Shown here: positions 52,654 to 61,140 of the stretch, in pieces
Position numbering within the stretch: position 1 is the first letter of the stretch
How the letters are laid out: the number at the start of each line of letters is the position of its first letter
NCBI RefSeq assembly: GCF_002252625.1
Contig: NZ_NQKW01000007.1
Location: 62,001-126,000 of the forward strand
Origin: Synechococcus sp. 1G10
GTDB taxonomy: Bacteria; Cyanobacteriota; Cyanobacteriia; PCC-6307; Cyanobiaceae
DNA length: 64,000 bases
Direction of reading: 5' to 3'
Position numbers and translations under genes: made by a program
The notes under the pieces: model-generated
Seen by the model: the letters and a program-made list of their open reading frames with translations, nothing else
Told to the model about the DNA's origin: nothing
The model's database searches: none

Positions 52654-53240
52654 GGAGCACCTCCCCGCCGCAGCTGGGTGACCTGATCGGCCATGGCCAG
52701 CAGTTCCAGGGGGATGGAGGGACCCGTGAGAATCACATCCAGGTGGGCCGGCCGTTGCTCAAGAGTGCTGATCACCTCCTCGGCAGCAAGAAAACCCAGC
52801 TCGATCGCCAGCCCCAGTTCATCGAGCACCATCAGCTCCACAGCAGCCCCCAGCAACTGGTCGCGACTGAAAGCCCACACCTCCTGCACGGCGGCATGCA
52901 CGAGCTCGGTCTCAAGGGCAGCAGGCTGGGTGAGACAGGAAGGCACAGCTGGGCGCAACCACTGCAGCCGGCCACAGAGCCTGAGGCTGTGCTCGGGCCC
53001 CTGGTCGACCCCACCCTTGAGAAACTGGCTGATCAGCACCCTGCTGCCCAGTCCGGCGCTGCGCAGGGCCTGGCTGAACACACCGCCGAAACTGCCGCGG
53101 AAAGGGGCTGTGTGTACCTGCAGCAGCCCTTCGGGCCTTGCGAGCATAGGCAAGGAACGGGGCTGCACCGGTCGGGGAATTCCAACGGCACGCAGGGGAT
53201 GACGCGACTCGGTGGAGGCGTTGCGCAGGCTGGCCGTCAT
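52647..53240 (-). CDS. CobO-like adenosyltransferase-family protein with degenerate P-loop
   Basis: 197 residues of the CobA/CobO fold: VLISQFLKGGVDQGPEHSLR and LMVLDELGLAIELGFL (Walker B region) are clear. The nucleotide-binding loop, normally GxGKGKTTAA, reads APFRGSFGGVFSQA and lacks the Lys. It may have lost corrinoid adenosyltransferase activity. ATG 53240; upstream of and overlapping dcd. Confidence 0.68.
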   Translation of the reverse strand: MTASLRNASTESRHPLRAVGIPRPVQPRSLPMLARPEGLLQVHTAPFRGSFGGVFSQALRSAGLGSRVLISQFLKGGVDQGPEHSLRLCGRLQWLRPAVPSCLTQPAALETELVHAAVQEVWAFSRDQLLGAAVELMVLDELGLAIELGFLAAEEVISTLEQRPAHLDVILTGPSIPLELLAMADQVTQLRRGGAPC

Positions 53241-53379
53241 CAACACCCCAAGGAAAGCGCGAAACCGAATGTAGCGGCATCCGGGCCGCCAGCAAGGTTC
53301 AGCCACCATCCCTAGCGCGAACACCCGTACTCCACCCATGGGCCTGGCCAGGCCAGACCTGTGTGAATGCGATCCATTG

Positions 53380-53421
53380 GTGTCGATCACTACATGGCGC
53401 GCCATGGGCGATCCTTAGCGT
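53380..53421 (+). promoter_or_regulatory. NtcA-activated promoter of ntcA
   Basis: GTG-N8-TAC (53380-53393) is one base from the NtcA consensus GTA-N8-TAC. Exactly 22 bp further lies TAGCGT (53416-53421), fitting the TA-N3-T -10 box. This is the standard geometry of a class II NtcA promoter, implying autoactivation. Confidence 0.72.
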
Positions 53422-53447
53422 CCTTCTCACACCTGCTCCGCCGAAAC

Positions 53448-54176
53448 ATGGTTGGCGCGATGCGCGGATTCAGTCGCACCGGCGGCCCATCGACACCGGC
53501 CCCCGTCGGCCTGGCCGCTGCCGCCAACGGCGCCAGCACACTCCTCGATGTGATGCGCGGCCTGAGTGGCTGCGTGATCGAAACCGTTGAGCGGGGAAAG
53601 ACAATTTTTTTCCCCGGTGATCCGGCAGAGCGGGTCTATCTGCTGCGTCGTGGAGCCGTGCGGCTCTCCCGCGTCTACGAATCGGGGGAAGAAATCACCG
53701 TGGCCCTGCTGCGGGAAAACAGCCTGTTCGGGGTGCTCTCTCTGCTCACAGGCCAGCGGTCAGACCGCTTCTACCACGCGGTGGCCTTCACCCGGGTGGA
53801 GCTGGTGGCGGCTCCAGCTGGTTCGGTGCGGCGGGCGATCGAGCAGGATTCCAGCGTTGGGCTGCTGCTTCTGCAGGGACTCTCCTCACGGATCCTCCAG
53901 ACCGAGACCATGATCGAAACCCTGACCCACCGGGACATGTCGTCGCGGCTGGTGAGTTTTCTGCTGGTGCTCTGCCGTGATTTCGGCGTTCCCGGCAATG
54001 AAGGCATCACGATCGACCTGCGTCTCTCCCATCAGGCGATCGCCGAAGCGATCGGCTCCACTCGGGTGACGATCACCCGCCTGCTGGGCGATCTGCGCCA
54101 GGCAGGGCTGGTGCAGATCGATCGCAAGAAGATCACCGTCTTCGATCCGGTCGCCCTGGCCAAGCGCTTCAGCTGA
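53448..54176 (+). CDS. ntcA: Global nitrogen regulator NtcA
   Basis: 242 residues of the CRP family: a beta-barrel with [20 protein letters not shown] and [13 protein letters not shown], the dimer helix [20 protein letters not shown], and the [23 protein letters not shown]. The fingerprint is unmistakable NtcA. ATG 53448 (or 53460); starts further upstream would lie before the mapped -10 element. Senses 2-oxoglutarate. Confidence 0.95.
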   Translation: MVGAMRGFSRTGGPSTPAPVGLAAAANGASTLLDVMRGLSGCVIETVERGKTIFFPGDPAERVYLLRRGAVRLSRVYESGEEITVALLRENSLFGVLSLLTGQRSDRFYHAVAFTRVELVAAPAGSVRRAIEQDSSVGLLLLQGLSSRILQTETMIETLTHRDMSSRLVSFLLVLCRDFGVPGNEGITIDLRLSHQAIAEAIGSTRVTITRLLGDLRQAGLVQIDRKKITVFDPVALAKRFS

Positions 54177-54221
54177 ACCGGTTACCACCGCGACTGATAC
54201 TGGACGCTCACGCACGGCGCT

Positions 54222-55463
54222 GTGTCCGGCTGGCTGCTGATTCTAGCCCTCCTGGCCCTCGGAGGACTGCTGGCCACCTTGGGGGATCGGCTGGGCAGCC
54301 GGGTGGGCAAGGCCAGGCTCAGTCTGTTCAACCTGCGGCCTCGAAACACGGCCGTGCTGATCACGGTGCTCACGGGCAGCCTGATCAGCGCCGTCTCCCT
54401 CGGCCTGATGCTGGCCGTCAGTGAACGGTTGCGCGTCGGCCTGTTCGAACTCGACGCCCTGCAGGCAAGGCTGCTGGAGAGCCGCAACACCCTGCGCCGC
54501 AGCGAGCGGAACCTGCGCAGCAGCCGGCAGGAACAGGCCCGTGTGGAAGCAGCCCTGCAACGGGCCCGCCGCGACCGAGAGCAGACCCGTCGTCAGCTCA
54601 CCGCCGCCGAGATCCAGGCGCGTCAGTTGCGCGGCGAACTCAAGCCTCTGCAGGCCCAGCAACAGCAACTGCTGGCCCAGCGCGACCGCCTCAACCGGGA
54701 CATCCGCGCCAGGGACCAGGACATCCGCAAAACCGAAACGGAACTGGCCCGGGTGCGCGGCCTGATCACTGCCGGCGAAACCGAACTCAAGGGACTGGAG
54801 GAGAAACTGATCGCCATGCGCCGCGGCGATGTTGTGATCAGCAGCGGACAACCCCTCGCCAGCGCCAAGGTGAACCCCCGCAACGCAACCGAAGCCAACG
54901 CAGCGATCGTGGCCCTGCTGCGTCAGGCCAATCTCAACGCCTTCCAGCGGGTGCTGCCCACACAAGCCCCCAACCGTCAGATCCTGCTGGTGCCACGCCA
55001 GGACATCGCCACCCTGGAATCACGGATTTCCCGAGGTGGGCCCTGGGTGGTGAGCATCCTCTCGGCCGCCAACGTGTTGCGCGGCGAGGACCAGGTGCTG
55101 GGCTTCCCCGACCTCAGACCCAACCGCCAGGTACTGCAACGGGGAGATCTGATGGCCTCCACGGTGCTGGAAGGCAATGAACGCTCCAGCGAGCAGGTGC
55201 GCAACCGCCTCAACCTGCTGCTGGCGGCCTCCTTCGCCAAGGCCCAGCGGCAGGGCTCGATTGCCGACGGGGTCCAGTTCGACGTGGCCAGCTTCAACCG
55301 GCTGGGGCGGGAACTGAGCGAGCGGCCCACCGGACAGACCGTGACCCTCGAGGCCGTGGCGCTCCGCGACGCGGAAACCCCCGACCCGCTGGTGATCGAA
55401 CTGCGCCTAAGCGCAGTCCCCACTGAGCCGCGGCAGGAGCGGCAGGGCCCCGGGCGGCCATGA
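54222..55463 (+). CDS. DUF3084 coiled-coil membrane protein
   Basis: 413 residues: two N-terminal membrane segments (WLLILALLALGGLLATLG, AVLITVLTGSLISAVSLGLM), a long coiled coil (about 75-200) rich in Arg/Gln/Glu, and a C-terminal globular DUF3084 domain. Role unknown. GTG 54222. Overlaps the next gene by 4 bp. Confidence 0.82.
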   Translation: MSGWLLILALLALGGLLATLGDRLGSRVGKARLSLFNLRPRNTAVLITVLTGSLISAVSLGLMLAVSERLRVGLFELDALQARLLESRNTLRRSERNLRSSRQEQARVEAALQRARRDREQTRRQLTAAEIQARQLRGELKPLQAQQQQLLAQRDRLNRDIRARDQDIRKTETELARVRGLITAGETELKGLEEKLIAMRRGDVVISSGQPLASAKVNPRNATEANAAIVALLRQANLNAFQRVLPTQAPNRQILLVPRQDIATLESRISRGGPWVVSILSAANVLRGEDQVLGFPDLRPNRQVLQRGDLMASTVLEGNERSSEQVRNRLNLLLAASFAKAQRQGSIADGVQFDVASFNRLGRELSERPTGQTVTLEAVALRDAETPDPLVIELRLSAVPTEPRQERQGPGRP

Positions 55464-55909
55464 TTCACCCAGTTACGCAGACTCTGCCGAGTCATGGTGC
55501 CCTGGCCGGGCTCGATCCGGGGCGTAGCAAATGCGGCCTGGTGCGCACTGACGTGGACCGGCAGCAGCTGCTCGACGCCCTGGTGATCGCTCCTGAGCAG
55601 GCCTGGGGCCGCCTGGAGGGCTGGCTGCTGCGGGGGGAGGTGGTGGCGGTGATCCTCGGCAATGGCACCGGCAGCGACGGCTGGCGGCGGCGGCTGGAGC
55701 CGCTGGTGCCCGTGCTGCTGGTGGAGGAGCACGGTTCAACCCTGGCCGCGAGACAGCGCTTCTGGGAGCTGCACCCCGCCCGCGGCTGGCACCGGCTGTT
55801 GCCCCGCGGCCTGCGCCAGCCACCCCGAGACTGGGACGATGTAGTGGCGCAGCTGCTGCTGGAGCGGCTGCTGGGCCACCCCCTGGCTACGGCACCGGAG
55901 GCGCACTGA
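55460..55909 (+). CDS. YqgF/RuvX-type RNase H-fold protein
   Basis: 149 residues: ALAGLDPGRSKCGLVRTD is the first acidic strand of the YqgF fold, GEVVAVILGNGTGSDGWRRR and VEEHGSTLAARQRFWEL follow. Members process pre-16S rRNA or act as resolvase-like nucleases; the active-site details are diverged. ATG 55460. Confidence 0.7.
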   Translation: MIHPVTQTLPSHGALAGLDPGRSKCGLVRTDVDRQQLLDALVIAPEQAWGRLEGWLLRGEVVAVILGNGTGSDGWRRRLEPLVPVLLVEEHGSTLAARQRFWELHPARGWHRLLPRGLRQPPRDWDDVVAQLLLERLLGHPLATAPEAH

Positions 55910-55938
55910 AGCGTCTCTGACGCTGAGAGTGGGTGGCC

Positions 55939-56196
55939 CTAGAACTTGGCCCGCACGGTGAAGGCATAGTCGCCGCCGGGCTCGAGCTGGTAATCAACCT
56001 GGAGCAGAAAGCGCAGCAGAGCGTCCTGGATCAGGGCACGGCCCAGGGAGGGCTCCACCGTCAGCTCGCCACGGCCGAAGGCCCAGCAGAAGGTCCAATG
56101 GAAGCCGCCGGCGGCCACCTCGCCCTCCAGTAACTGATGGCTGAAGCTCTGATGCAGCACCCGCAGCTGGGCGGTGGTGGCGGGCAGGGGGCTCAC
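55939..56196 (-). CDS. DUF3146 family protein
   Basis: 85 residues: LRVLHQSFSHQLLEGEVAAG, FHWTFCWAFGRGELTVEPSL, a small cyanobacterial family of unknown role. ATG 56196. Sits between the YqgF-like gene (convergent) and pth. Confidence 0.78.
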   Translation of the reverse strand: MSPLPATTAQLRVLHQSFSHQLLEGEVAAGGFHWTFCWAFGRGELTVEPSLGRALIQDALLRFLLQVDYQLEPGGDYAFTVRAKF

Positions 56197-56232
56197 GGGA
56201 TCAGGGAGCGGGGCGGTGGGGCCAATTCAGCG

Positions 56233-56859
56233 TCAGACAGAGGTGGGCTGAAAACTGTTCAGGCGGTTGCCTGCCCGTTCGTAACCCCAGCGGCGGATGC
56301 AGCTGACACCCTCGAGCACCTCGTTCAGCACCTGTTGCAACAACGGCAACTCGTCAGCCTCGAAGCGGCCCAGCACATGGGAAATCGTACGGGCTCTGCG
56401 CAGAGCTGGGTCCAGCGCCGGAGCACCGATGCCGATGCGCAAGCGGGCGAAGTCCTGGCTGCCCAGGTGAGCGATGGTGCTGCGCAGGCCGTTGTGACCA
56501 CCGGCACTGCCGGAGCGGCGCAACCGCAGGCGCCCCAGGGGCAGGTCCATATCGTCCACCAGCACCAGCATCTGATCGGGGCGGAGCCCGAACCAGTCGA
56601 GCGTGGCCCGGATCGAGCGGCCGCTCTCGTTCATGAAAGTGCTGGGCTTGAGCAGACGCAGCCGTTCTGAGCCCTGGCCGAGATCGGCGATGGTTCCCTG
56701 CAGCTTGCCATTCGCCCGAAAGGTGACTCCATCGCGCCGCACGAGCTGATCGAGGGCCATGAAGCCAACGTTATGGCGGGTGTGGGCGTACTTCTCGCCA
56801 GGATTGCCGAGGCCGACGAGCAGCTGCAGGTCGGCCAATGGTGCAGTGGTGACGCTCAT
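56233..56859 (-). CDS. pth: Peptidyl-tRNA hydrolase
   Basis: 208 residues. LLVGLGNPGEKYAHTRHNVG with the catalytic His, LLKPSTFMNESGRSI, and LVDDMDLPLGRLRLRRSGSA then GGHNGLRS are standard Pth motifs. Releases stalled peptidyl-tRNA. ATG 56859 (GTG 56868 possible). Downstream of tatA. Confidence 0.95.
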   Translation of the reverse strand: MSVTTAPLADLQLLVGLGNPGEKYAHTRHNVGFMALDQLVRRDGVTFRANGKLQGTIADLGQGSERLRLLKPSTFMNESGRSIRATLDWFGLRPDQMLVLVDDMDLPLGRLRLRRSGSAGGHNGLRSTIAHLGSQDFARLRIGIGAPALDPALRRARTISHVLGRFEADELPLLQQVLNEVLEGVSCIRRWGYERAGNRLNSFQPTSV

Positions 56860-56909
56860 CGCGGGCACCTGCCGGCAGACAGGCAGGCGGCGGGTTGCAG
56901 CAACAACGC

Positions 56910-57272
56910 TCAGCTGGACGCAGGGGCATTGGGCGGCTCAGACGACTGAGCGATGGCCTCGACAACGGTGCCGGCTTCGGCGGGGTTGATATCAGTTGTG
57001 CTGGCCTCGGCAATGTTGCGCTCAGCATCAGCAGAAGCTGCGACCAGGGGTTCGGCCGCCATGACTTCCGTACCAAGGCTGCTGGCGGTCACCGTTTCGG
57101 TGTCGACAGCCTTGCGGAACTCCTGCTCGAACTCGCGCGAGGCCGACTGGAAGCCCTTGAGGGTGCGGCCGAGGGTCCGACCCAGCTCCGGCAGGCGCTT
57201 GGGCCCGAAGACCAGCAGGCCGATGGCAGCAATGACCACCATCTCCGGAAGACCGATCCCAAAGAAGTTCAT
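56910..57272 (-). CDS. tatA: Twin-arginine translocase subunit TatA/B-type
   Basis: 120 residues: MNFFGIGLPEMVVIAAIGLL, the FGPKRLPELGRTLGRTLKGF hinge and amphipathic helix, then an acidic tail. Pore subunit of the Tat system for folded proteins. Lies between psbH and pth on the same strand. Confidence 0.9.
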   Translation of the reverse strand: MNFFGIGLPEMVVIAAIGLLVFGPKRLPELGRTLGRTLKGFQSASREFEQEFRKAVDTETVTASSLGTEVMAAEPLVAASADAERNIAEASTTDINPAEAGTVVEAIAQSSEPPNAPASS

Positions 57273-57327
57273 GAAGGAAGGATCTCAGGGAAAGGGCAGC
57301 AGCGAGGAGAAGGGACGATCCCGACGA

Positions 57328-57528
57328 TCAGCCCATGCCGTTCCAGTTGACGGTGATGCCGTCGAGGAGCAAAGAACGGTTGTACAGCTGGAGGATCACC
57401 AGCAGGAAGACCAGAAACAGCGCCATGGCGACACCCATCACCGGGGTGGTTCCCCAGCCGGGCACGACCTTGCCGTACTCGGAGTTGAGGGGGCGCAGCA
57501 GATCTCCCAGGCGGGTGCGTTGGGCCAT
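57328..57528 (-). CDS. psbH: Photosystem II protein H
   Basis: 66 residues: [39 protein letters not shown] with one membrane helix, ending [13 protein letters not shown] small PSII core subunit. ATG 57528. Divergent from psbN, 185 bp apart. Confidence 0.96.
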   Translation of the reverse strand: MAQRTRLGDLLRPLNSEYGKVVPGWGTTPVMGVAMALFLVFLLVILQLYNRSLLLDGITVNWNGMG

Positions 57529-57713
57529 GGCTGTGGTGTCCTCTCTGGCACACGAGGTGGGATCGTTACTGTAAACGTCGAGTGGCAGCCGGCGCAGCCC
57601 TCGCCGAGAGTTGTGAAGGTCCGTTGCCTCCCAAGGGGCAGCGCCTCTACCGCCTCGCTCCCACGACGCCGCACCCCGGGCTGAGTCCGGCCTGTCCCCC
57701 AGCAAAACCACCC

Positions 57714-57854
57714 GTGAGCGAAACCTCCCCAGCCATCTCCGTGGCGATCACCGTTCTGGTCGCGCTCCTCGCCCTCACCGGGTTCGGGGTGTACACCGCC
57801 TTCGGCCCCCCCTCGAAACAGCTCACGGATCCTTTCGACGACCACGACGACTGA
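57714..57854 (+). CDS. psbN: PSII assembly protein PsbN
   Basis: 46 residues from GTG 57714: [20 protein letters not shown], one membrane helix, then [19 protein letters not shown]. PsbN assists PSII assembly. It overlaps the 3' end of the alpha-mannosidase gene on the other strand by 32 bp. Confidence 0.95.
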   Translation: MSETSPAISVAITVLVALLALTGFGVYTAFGPPSKQLTDPFDDHDD

Positions 57855-60822
57855 CCCGCCAGCTGGCCAGCTGCCACGGCCCGAGGCGAGTGGAGGTTTC
57901 GACCACTGGCCCGCCACTCTCCCTGCCGTCAGCCGCAGTAAGCCGATCGCCCAGCCCATTGATCCGCTCCAGCAGCTCCCACTCGCCTTCCAGCTCCAGC
58001 TGCTGACGGCAGGGAGAGAGGTTCTGTACCGTCAGCCGAGCAAGGTCGCGATCGCCGTCGCAGACGAGGCTGATCAGGCGCAGATCGGGATGACCCAGCT
58101 GCAGCACCGATCCCAGCTCAGATCCGGCATCAGCTGAAACCCTGGCCGGCCGCAGCCAGCAGGGCTCGCGGAAGCGCACTGCCGCCGCTGCCACACCGGC
58201 CTGGCGCCAGCCCTGCAGGCAGGGCATCAGAGCCAGGCGCAGACGCTGGGCGCCGTTATCAGCGCCGGGGTCGGGCCAGGTGGGTCCACGCAGCAGCGAG
58301 ACCCCGAGGGCTTCAGGGCTGCCTGACACACCCTGAGGCCCATCCAGCAGCACCGCCAGGCCGCCGGTCGAGGACTGGCTCGCCAGCCAACTGATCGCCG
58401 ACACCTCCCAGCGGCTGGCTTCCCGCGGATTGGCGGCCGCAGCGATCCGCTCGATCACTCCGCCACTGGTGTCGGCAGCCCAGCGCACAGCCTGGTGCTG
58501 CAACGGCAGCTCCAGGCGCAGCAGTTCATGGCGCTGGCGCCAGTCGACCCGCAGGTTGAGCTCCAGCCAGGGGCAGCTGGCCCGCAGCTGCAGATCGAGG
58601 CGCAGGGCGCTGGCACCACAGCGGCCGTGCCAGACCAGGCGGCTGCAGAGCGGACCGACCTCCGCCAGCACCGGGCACGGCTCCCAATGAAGAGGCAAAG
58701 GGTGCTGGCGGTAGTCAGCGGCCAGATCCCAGGCATCCCAGAACTCGCCGCGGTCGATCCAGCGTCGCCATTGCAGCGGCTCGGCCAGCTGGGGGCTGTG
58801 ATCACTCCCCCAGAGCTGCTCGAGCCCGAGCGGGCCGAGCTGGGCCCAGAGCAGACCATTACCCAGCCGCCAGCGCTCGCCGGCGACGAGGGTCTCCAGC
58901 CGCACCGGATTCACGATCGAGGCGTCAGAGCTGGCCGGCGGCGGACTTGACCCAGGCCGCTGGCGCTGACGCAGGAGCTGCAGGGCCGCCACTCCGCCAG
59001 GGGAGGGCAGCTGCACCCAGTGGCCGCCGGATCGGGCCGGCTGCGACGGCAAGGGCTGCTCCCCCAGGCTCCAGTGGCCAGCCGGCAGGCGCATGGTGAT
59101 GGGGGCCGCCGGCAGTGGCTGCAGCTGGACCCACCACCATGGCTCCAGGTCGCTGCACTCCGCCTGGCTGGAGCCCTGACAGCTGGAGGACTCCAGCCAG
59201 GCCAGCAGCGCCCGATCACGCCGGCGGGACGCCGCGCGCCGCGCCTTCTGCCACTGGGGTTCGGCCTGCTCGAACACCTCCGGAATGGAGGTGCCCGGCA
59301 GGATGTCGTGGAACTGCTGGAAGAGGAGATCGCGCCAGCCGGACGACTCCGGACGATCGTCAGGCTCCCCGTGCAGAACGGTGGCGAGATCGGCCTCGCG
59401 CAGCAGCCGCTCCAGGGTGCGGTTGTGGCGCTTCTGGTCGGGGCGGCTGGTGGCACAACCCCGATGCAGCTCCAGGTAAAGCTCATCGCGCCAGACCGGC
59501 AGCTGGCCGCTCAAGGGCTCCAGCCGCCGCAGGTAGTGGCGCAGGTTGCCGTGCCGCTGGGGCGCAGTGGCAGGGTCGTCTCGCCAGAGGTCGAGCTGAT
59601 CCAGCATTTCACGGGTGGGACCGCCGCCGTGGTCCCCCACCCCAGGCAGCCAGAGGGCCTCGGCATCGCCCGTGACCCTCTGCCACTCCAACCGGTAGCG
59701 CTCCATCGCCAGGGGGTCGCCATCCGTGCCGATCGGGGCGCTCATCAGGGCCAGCACCTCGGCGCCACAGCGGCTGCGCCAGCGAAACAGCCGATGCGGG
59801 AAAGGGTTGGTGGCGTTCCAGGCCAGCTTGTGGGTGCAGAACCAGCGCACACCGGTGGCTTCAGCCACCGCTGGCAGGCCGGCGGCAAAGCCGAAGCTGT
59901 CGGGCAGCCAGGCCAGCTGGTGCTCCCACTCGGGAAAGGTCCGGCGGCTGTAGGCCTGCCCCTCCTGGAACTGCCGCAGCAGAGAGGCGGTGTCCACCAG
60001 CACGCAATCGGTCTCCACCCAGGGGCCATTGATCGGTTCCCAACGGCCGTCCACCATGGCCGCACGGATTCGCGCGAACAACGCGGGGCGGTGGCGCTCC
60101 AGCCAGGCGTAGAGCGCCGGCGTGGAATGGCCGAAGTGGAGATCGCGGTGGTGCTCGATCAGATCGAGGGCCGAGCGGAAGGTGCGCTCAGCGGCCTGCC
60201 AGGTGTCGGCCACGGGCCAGAGCCAGGCCAGGTCCAGGTGGGCGTGGCCAAGCAGGTGGAAGCCACCTGGGTTTGCCGGCCCGGCCCGCCGCAGCTGCTC
60301 CAGCTCCAGCCGGGTGGCGGCCAGCAGGCCGTCCGGATCGGCCGGATCCAGGGGCTCCGCCTCGATCCGGCTGAGCATGAGGGCACCGTCGTCATGGTGC
60401 GGGCTGCGCAGCTCCAGCTCCAGGCGCAACGGCTCCCCCTGCCACCAGCGCTGCGGCAGGGCCCAGCGGCAGGAACTGTCGAACAGATCGCCGCGGTGAA
60501 CCGTGCGTCCGTCAACCCGGAGTTCGGCGGCATCAGCCCACCAGCGCAACGCCAGGCGGGCCAGGGCCGGAGCCCGGCCGCGCCAGCTGGGGGGACAGCT
60601 CAGCTCCAGGACCAGACAACGGGTCTGCCCGCCCCGCGGCCAGGCGATCAGGCCACGGGCGTGCCAGTCGGGGCGATGGCGCCCGGACCAGGGGTCGGCC
60701 AGGGCTCCCTGCCAGGAGCCATCCGCACCACGCCGCTGCCAGGCAGAGAGCAGGTCCAGCCTCGAACGTGATCGAAACGTTTCAATCTCGGGGGGAAGCT
60801 GGGGATCCAAGCCCTGCGTCAT
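57823..60822 (-). CDS. Alpha-mannosidase (GH38)
   Basis: 999 residues. GHAHLDLAWLWP (zinc-binding His and Asp), WVETDCVLVDTASLLRQF, the nucleophile Asp in WLPDSFGFAAGLP and the QFHDILPGTSIPEVF block mark GH38. A C-terminal beta-domain follows. Removes mannose from glycans. ATG 60822. Converges with psbN, antisense at the 3' ends. Confidence 0.9.
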   Translation of the reverse strand: MTQGLDPQLPPEIETFRSRSRLDLLSAWQRRGADGSWQGALADPWSGRHRPDWHARGLIAWPRGGQTRCLVLELSCPPSWRGRAPALARLALRWWADAAELRVDGRTVHRGDLFDSSCRWALPQRWWQGEPLRLELELRSPHHDDGALMLSRIEAEPLDPADPDGLLAATRLELEQLRRAGPANPGGFHLLGHAHLDLAWLWPVADTWQAAERTFRSALDLIEHHRDLHFGHSTPALYAWLERHRPALFARIRAAMVDGRWEPINGPWVETDCVLVDTASLLRQFQEGQAYSRRTFPEWEHQLAWLPDSFGFAAGLPAVAEATGVRWFCTHKLAWNATNPFPHRLFRWRSRCGAEVLALMSAPIGTDGDPLAMERYRLEWQRVTGDAEALWLPGVGDHGGGPTREMLDQLDLWRDDPATAPQRHGNLRHYLRRLEPLSGQLPVWRDELYLELHRGCATSRPDQKRHNRTLERLLREADLATVLHGEPDDRPESSGWRDLLFQQFHDILPGTSIPEVFEQAEPQWQKARRAASRRRDRALLAWLESSSCQGSSQAECSDLEPWWWVQLQPLPAAPITMRLPAGHWSLGEQPLPSQPARSGGHWVQLPSPGGVAALQLLRQRQRPGSSPPPASSDASIVNPVRLETLVAGERWRLGNGLLWAQLGPLGLEQLWGSDHSPQLAEPLQWRRWIDRGEFWDAWDLAADYRQHPLPLHWEPCPVLAEVGPLCSRLVWHGRCGASALRLDLQLRASCPWLELNLRVDWRQRHELLRLELPLQHQAVRWAADTSGGVIERIAAAANPREASRWEVSAISWLASQSSTGGLAVLLDGPQGVSGSPEALGVSLLRGPTWPDPGADNGAQRLRLALMPCLQGWRQAGVAAAAVRFREPCWLRPARVSADAGSELGSVLQLGHPDLRLISLVCDGDRDLARLTVQNLSPCRQQLELEGEWELLERINGLGDRLTAADGRESGGPVVETSTRLGPWQLASWRVSRRGRRKDP

Positions 60823-60923
60823 CGATCCCGGCCATCAGTGACCCATAGGATGATGCGGCTGCCGCAGGGTCGTTCAGGACCCACCTGGCGCCTGTCACTG
60901 CCTGTCACCCGCCGGACGGAACC

Positions 60924-61043
60924 ATGCTCGCCCTCAAGATCTCCGTTTATTCGGTCGTTTTCTTCTTCATCGGCATCTTCGTCTTCGGCTTCCTGGCCAG
61001 CGATCCCACCCGCACCCCCAGCCGCAAGGACCTAGAGGACTGA
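60924..61043 (+). CDS. psbI: Photosystem II protein I
   Basis: 39 residues: [20 protein letters not shown], a single membrane helix, then [17 protein letters not shown]. Complete PsbI of standard length. ATG 60924. Confidence 0.97.
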   Translation: MLALKISVYSVVFFFIGIFVFGFLASDPTRTPSRKDLED

Positions 61044-61140
61044 AGGCCATCCGCTCAGGGCGGGGTCACTGCATCAACCCACCTGAGCCGAGCAACAGCA
61101 TCAACAGGGGCATGGCAGGATCGGCCGCGGTCTCGGAGAT

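Noticed and set aside
59020-60771. 583-codon plus-strand frame
   Set aside because: Mirror of the GH38 alpha-mannosidase; composition is typical of antisense shadows.
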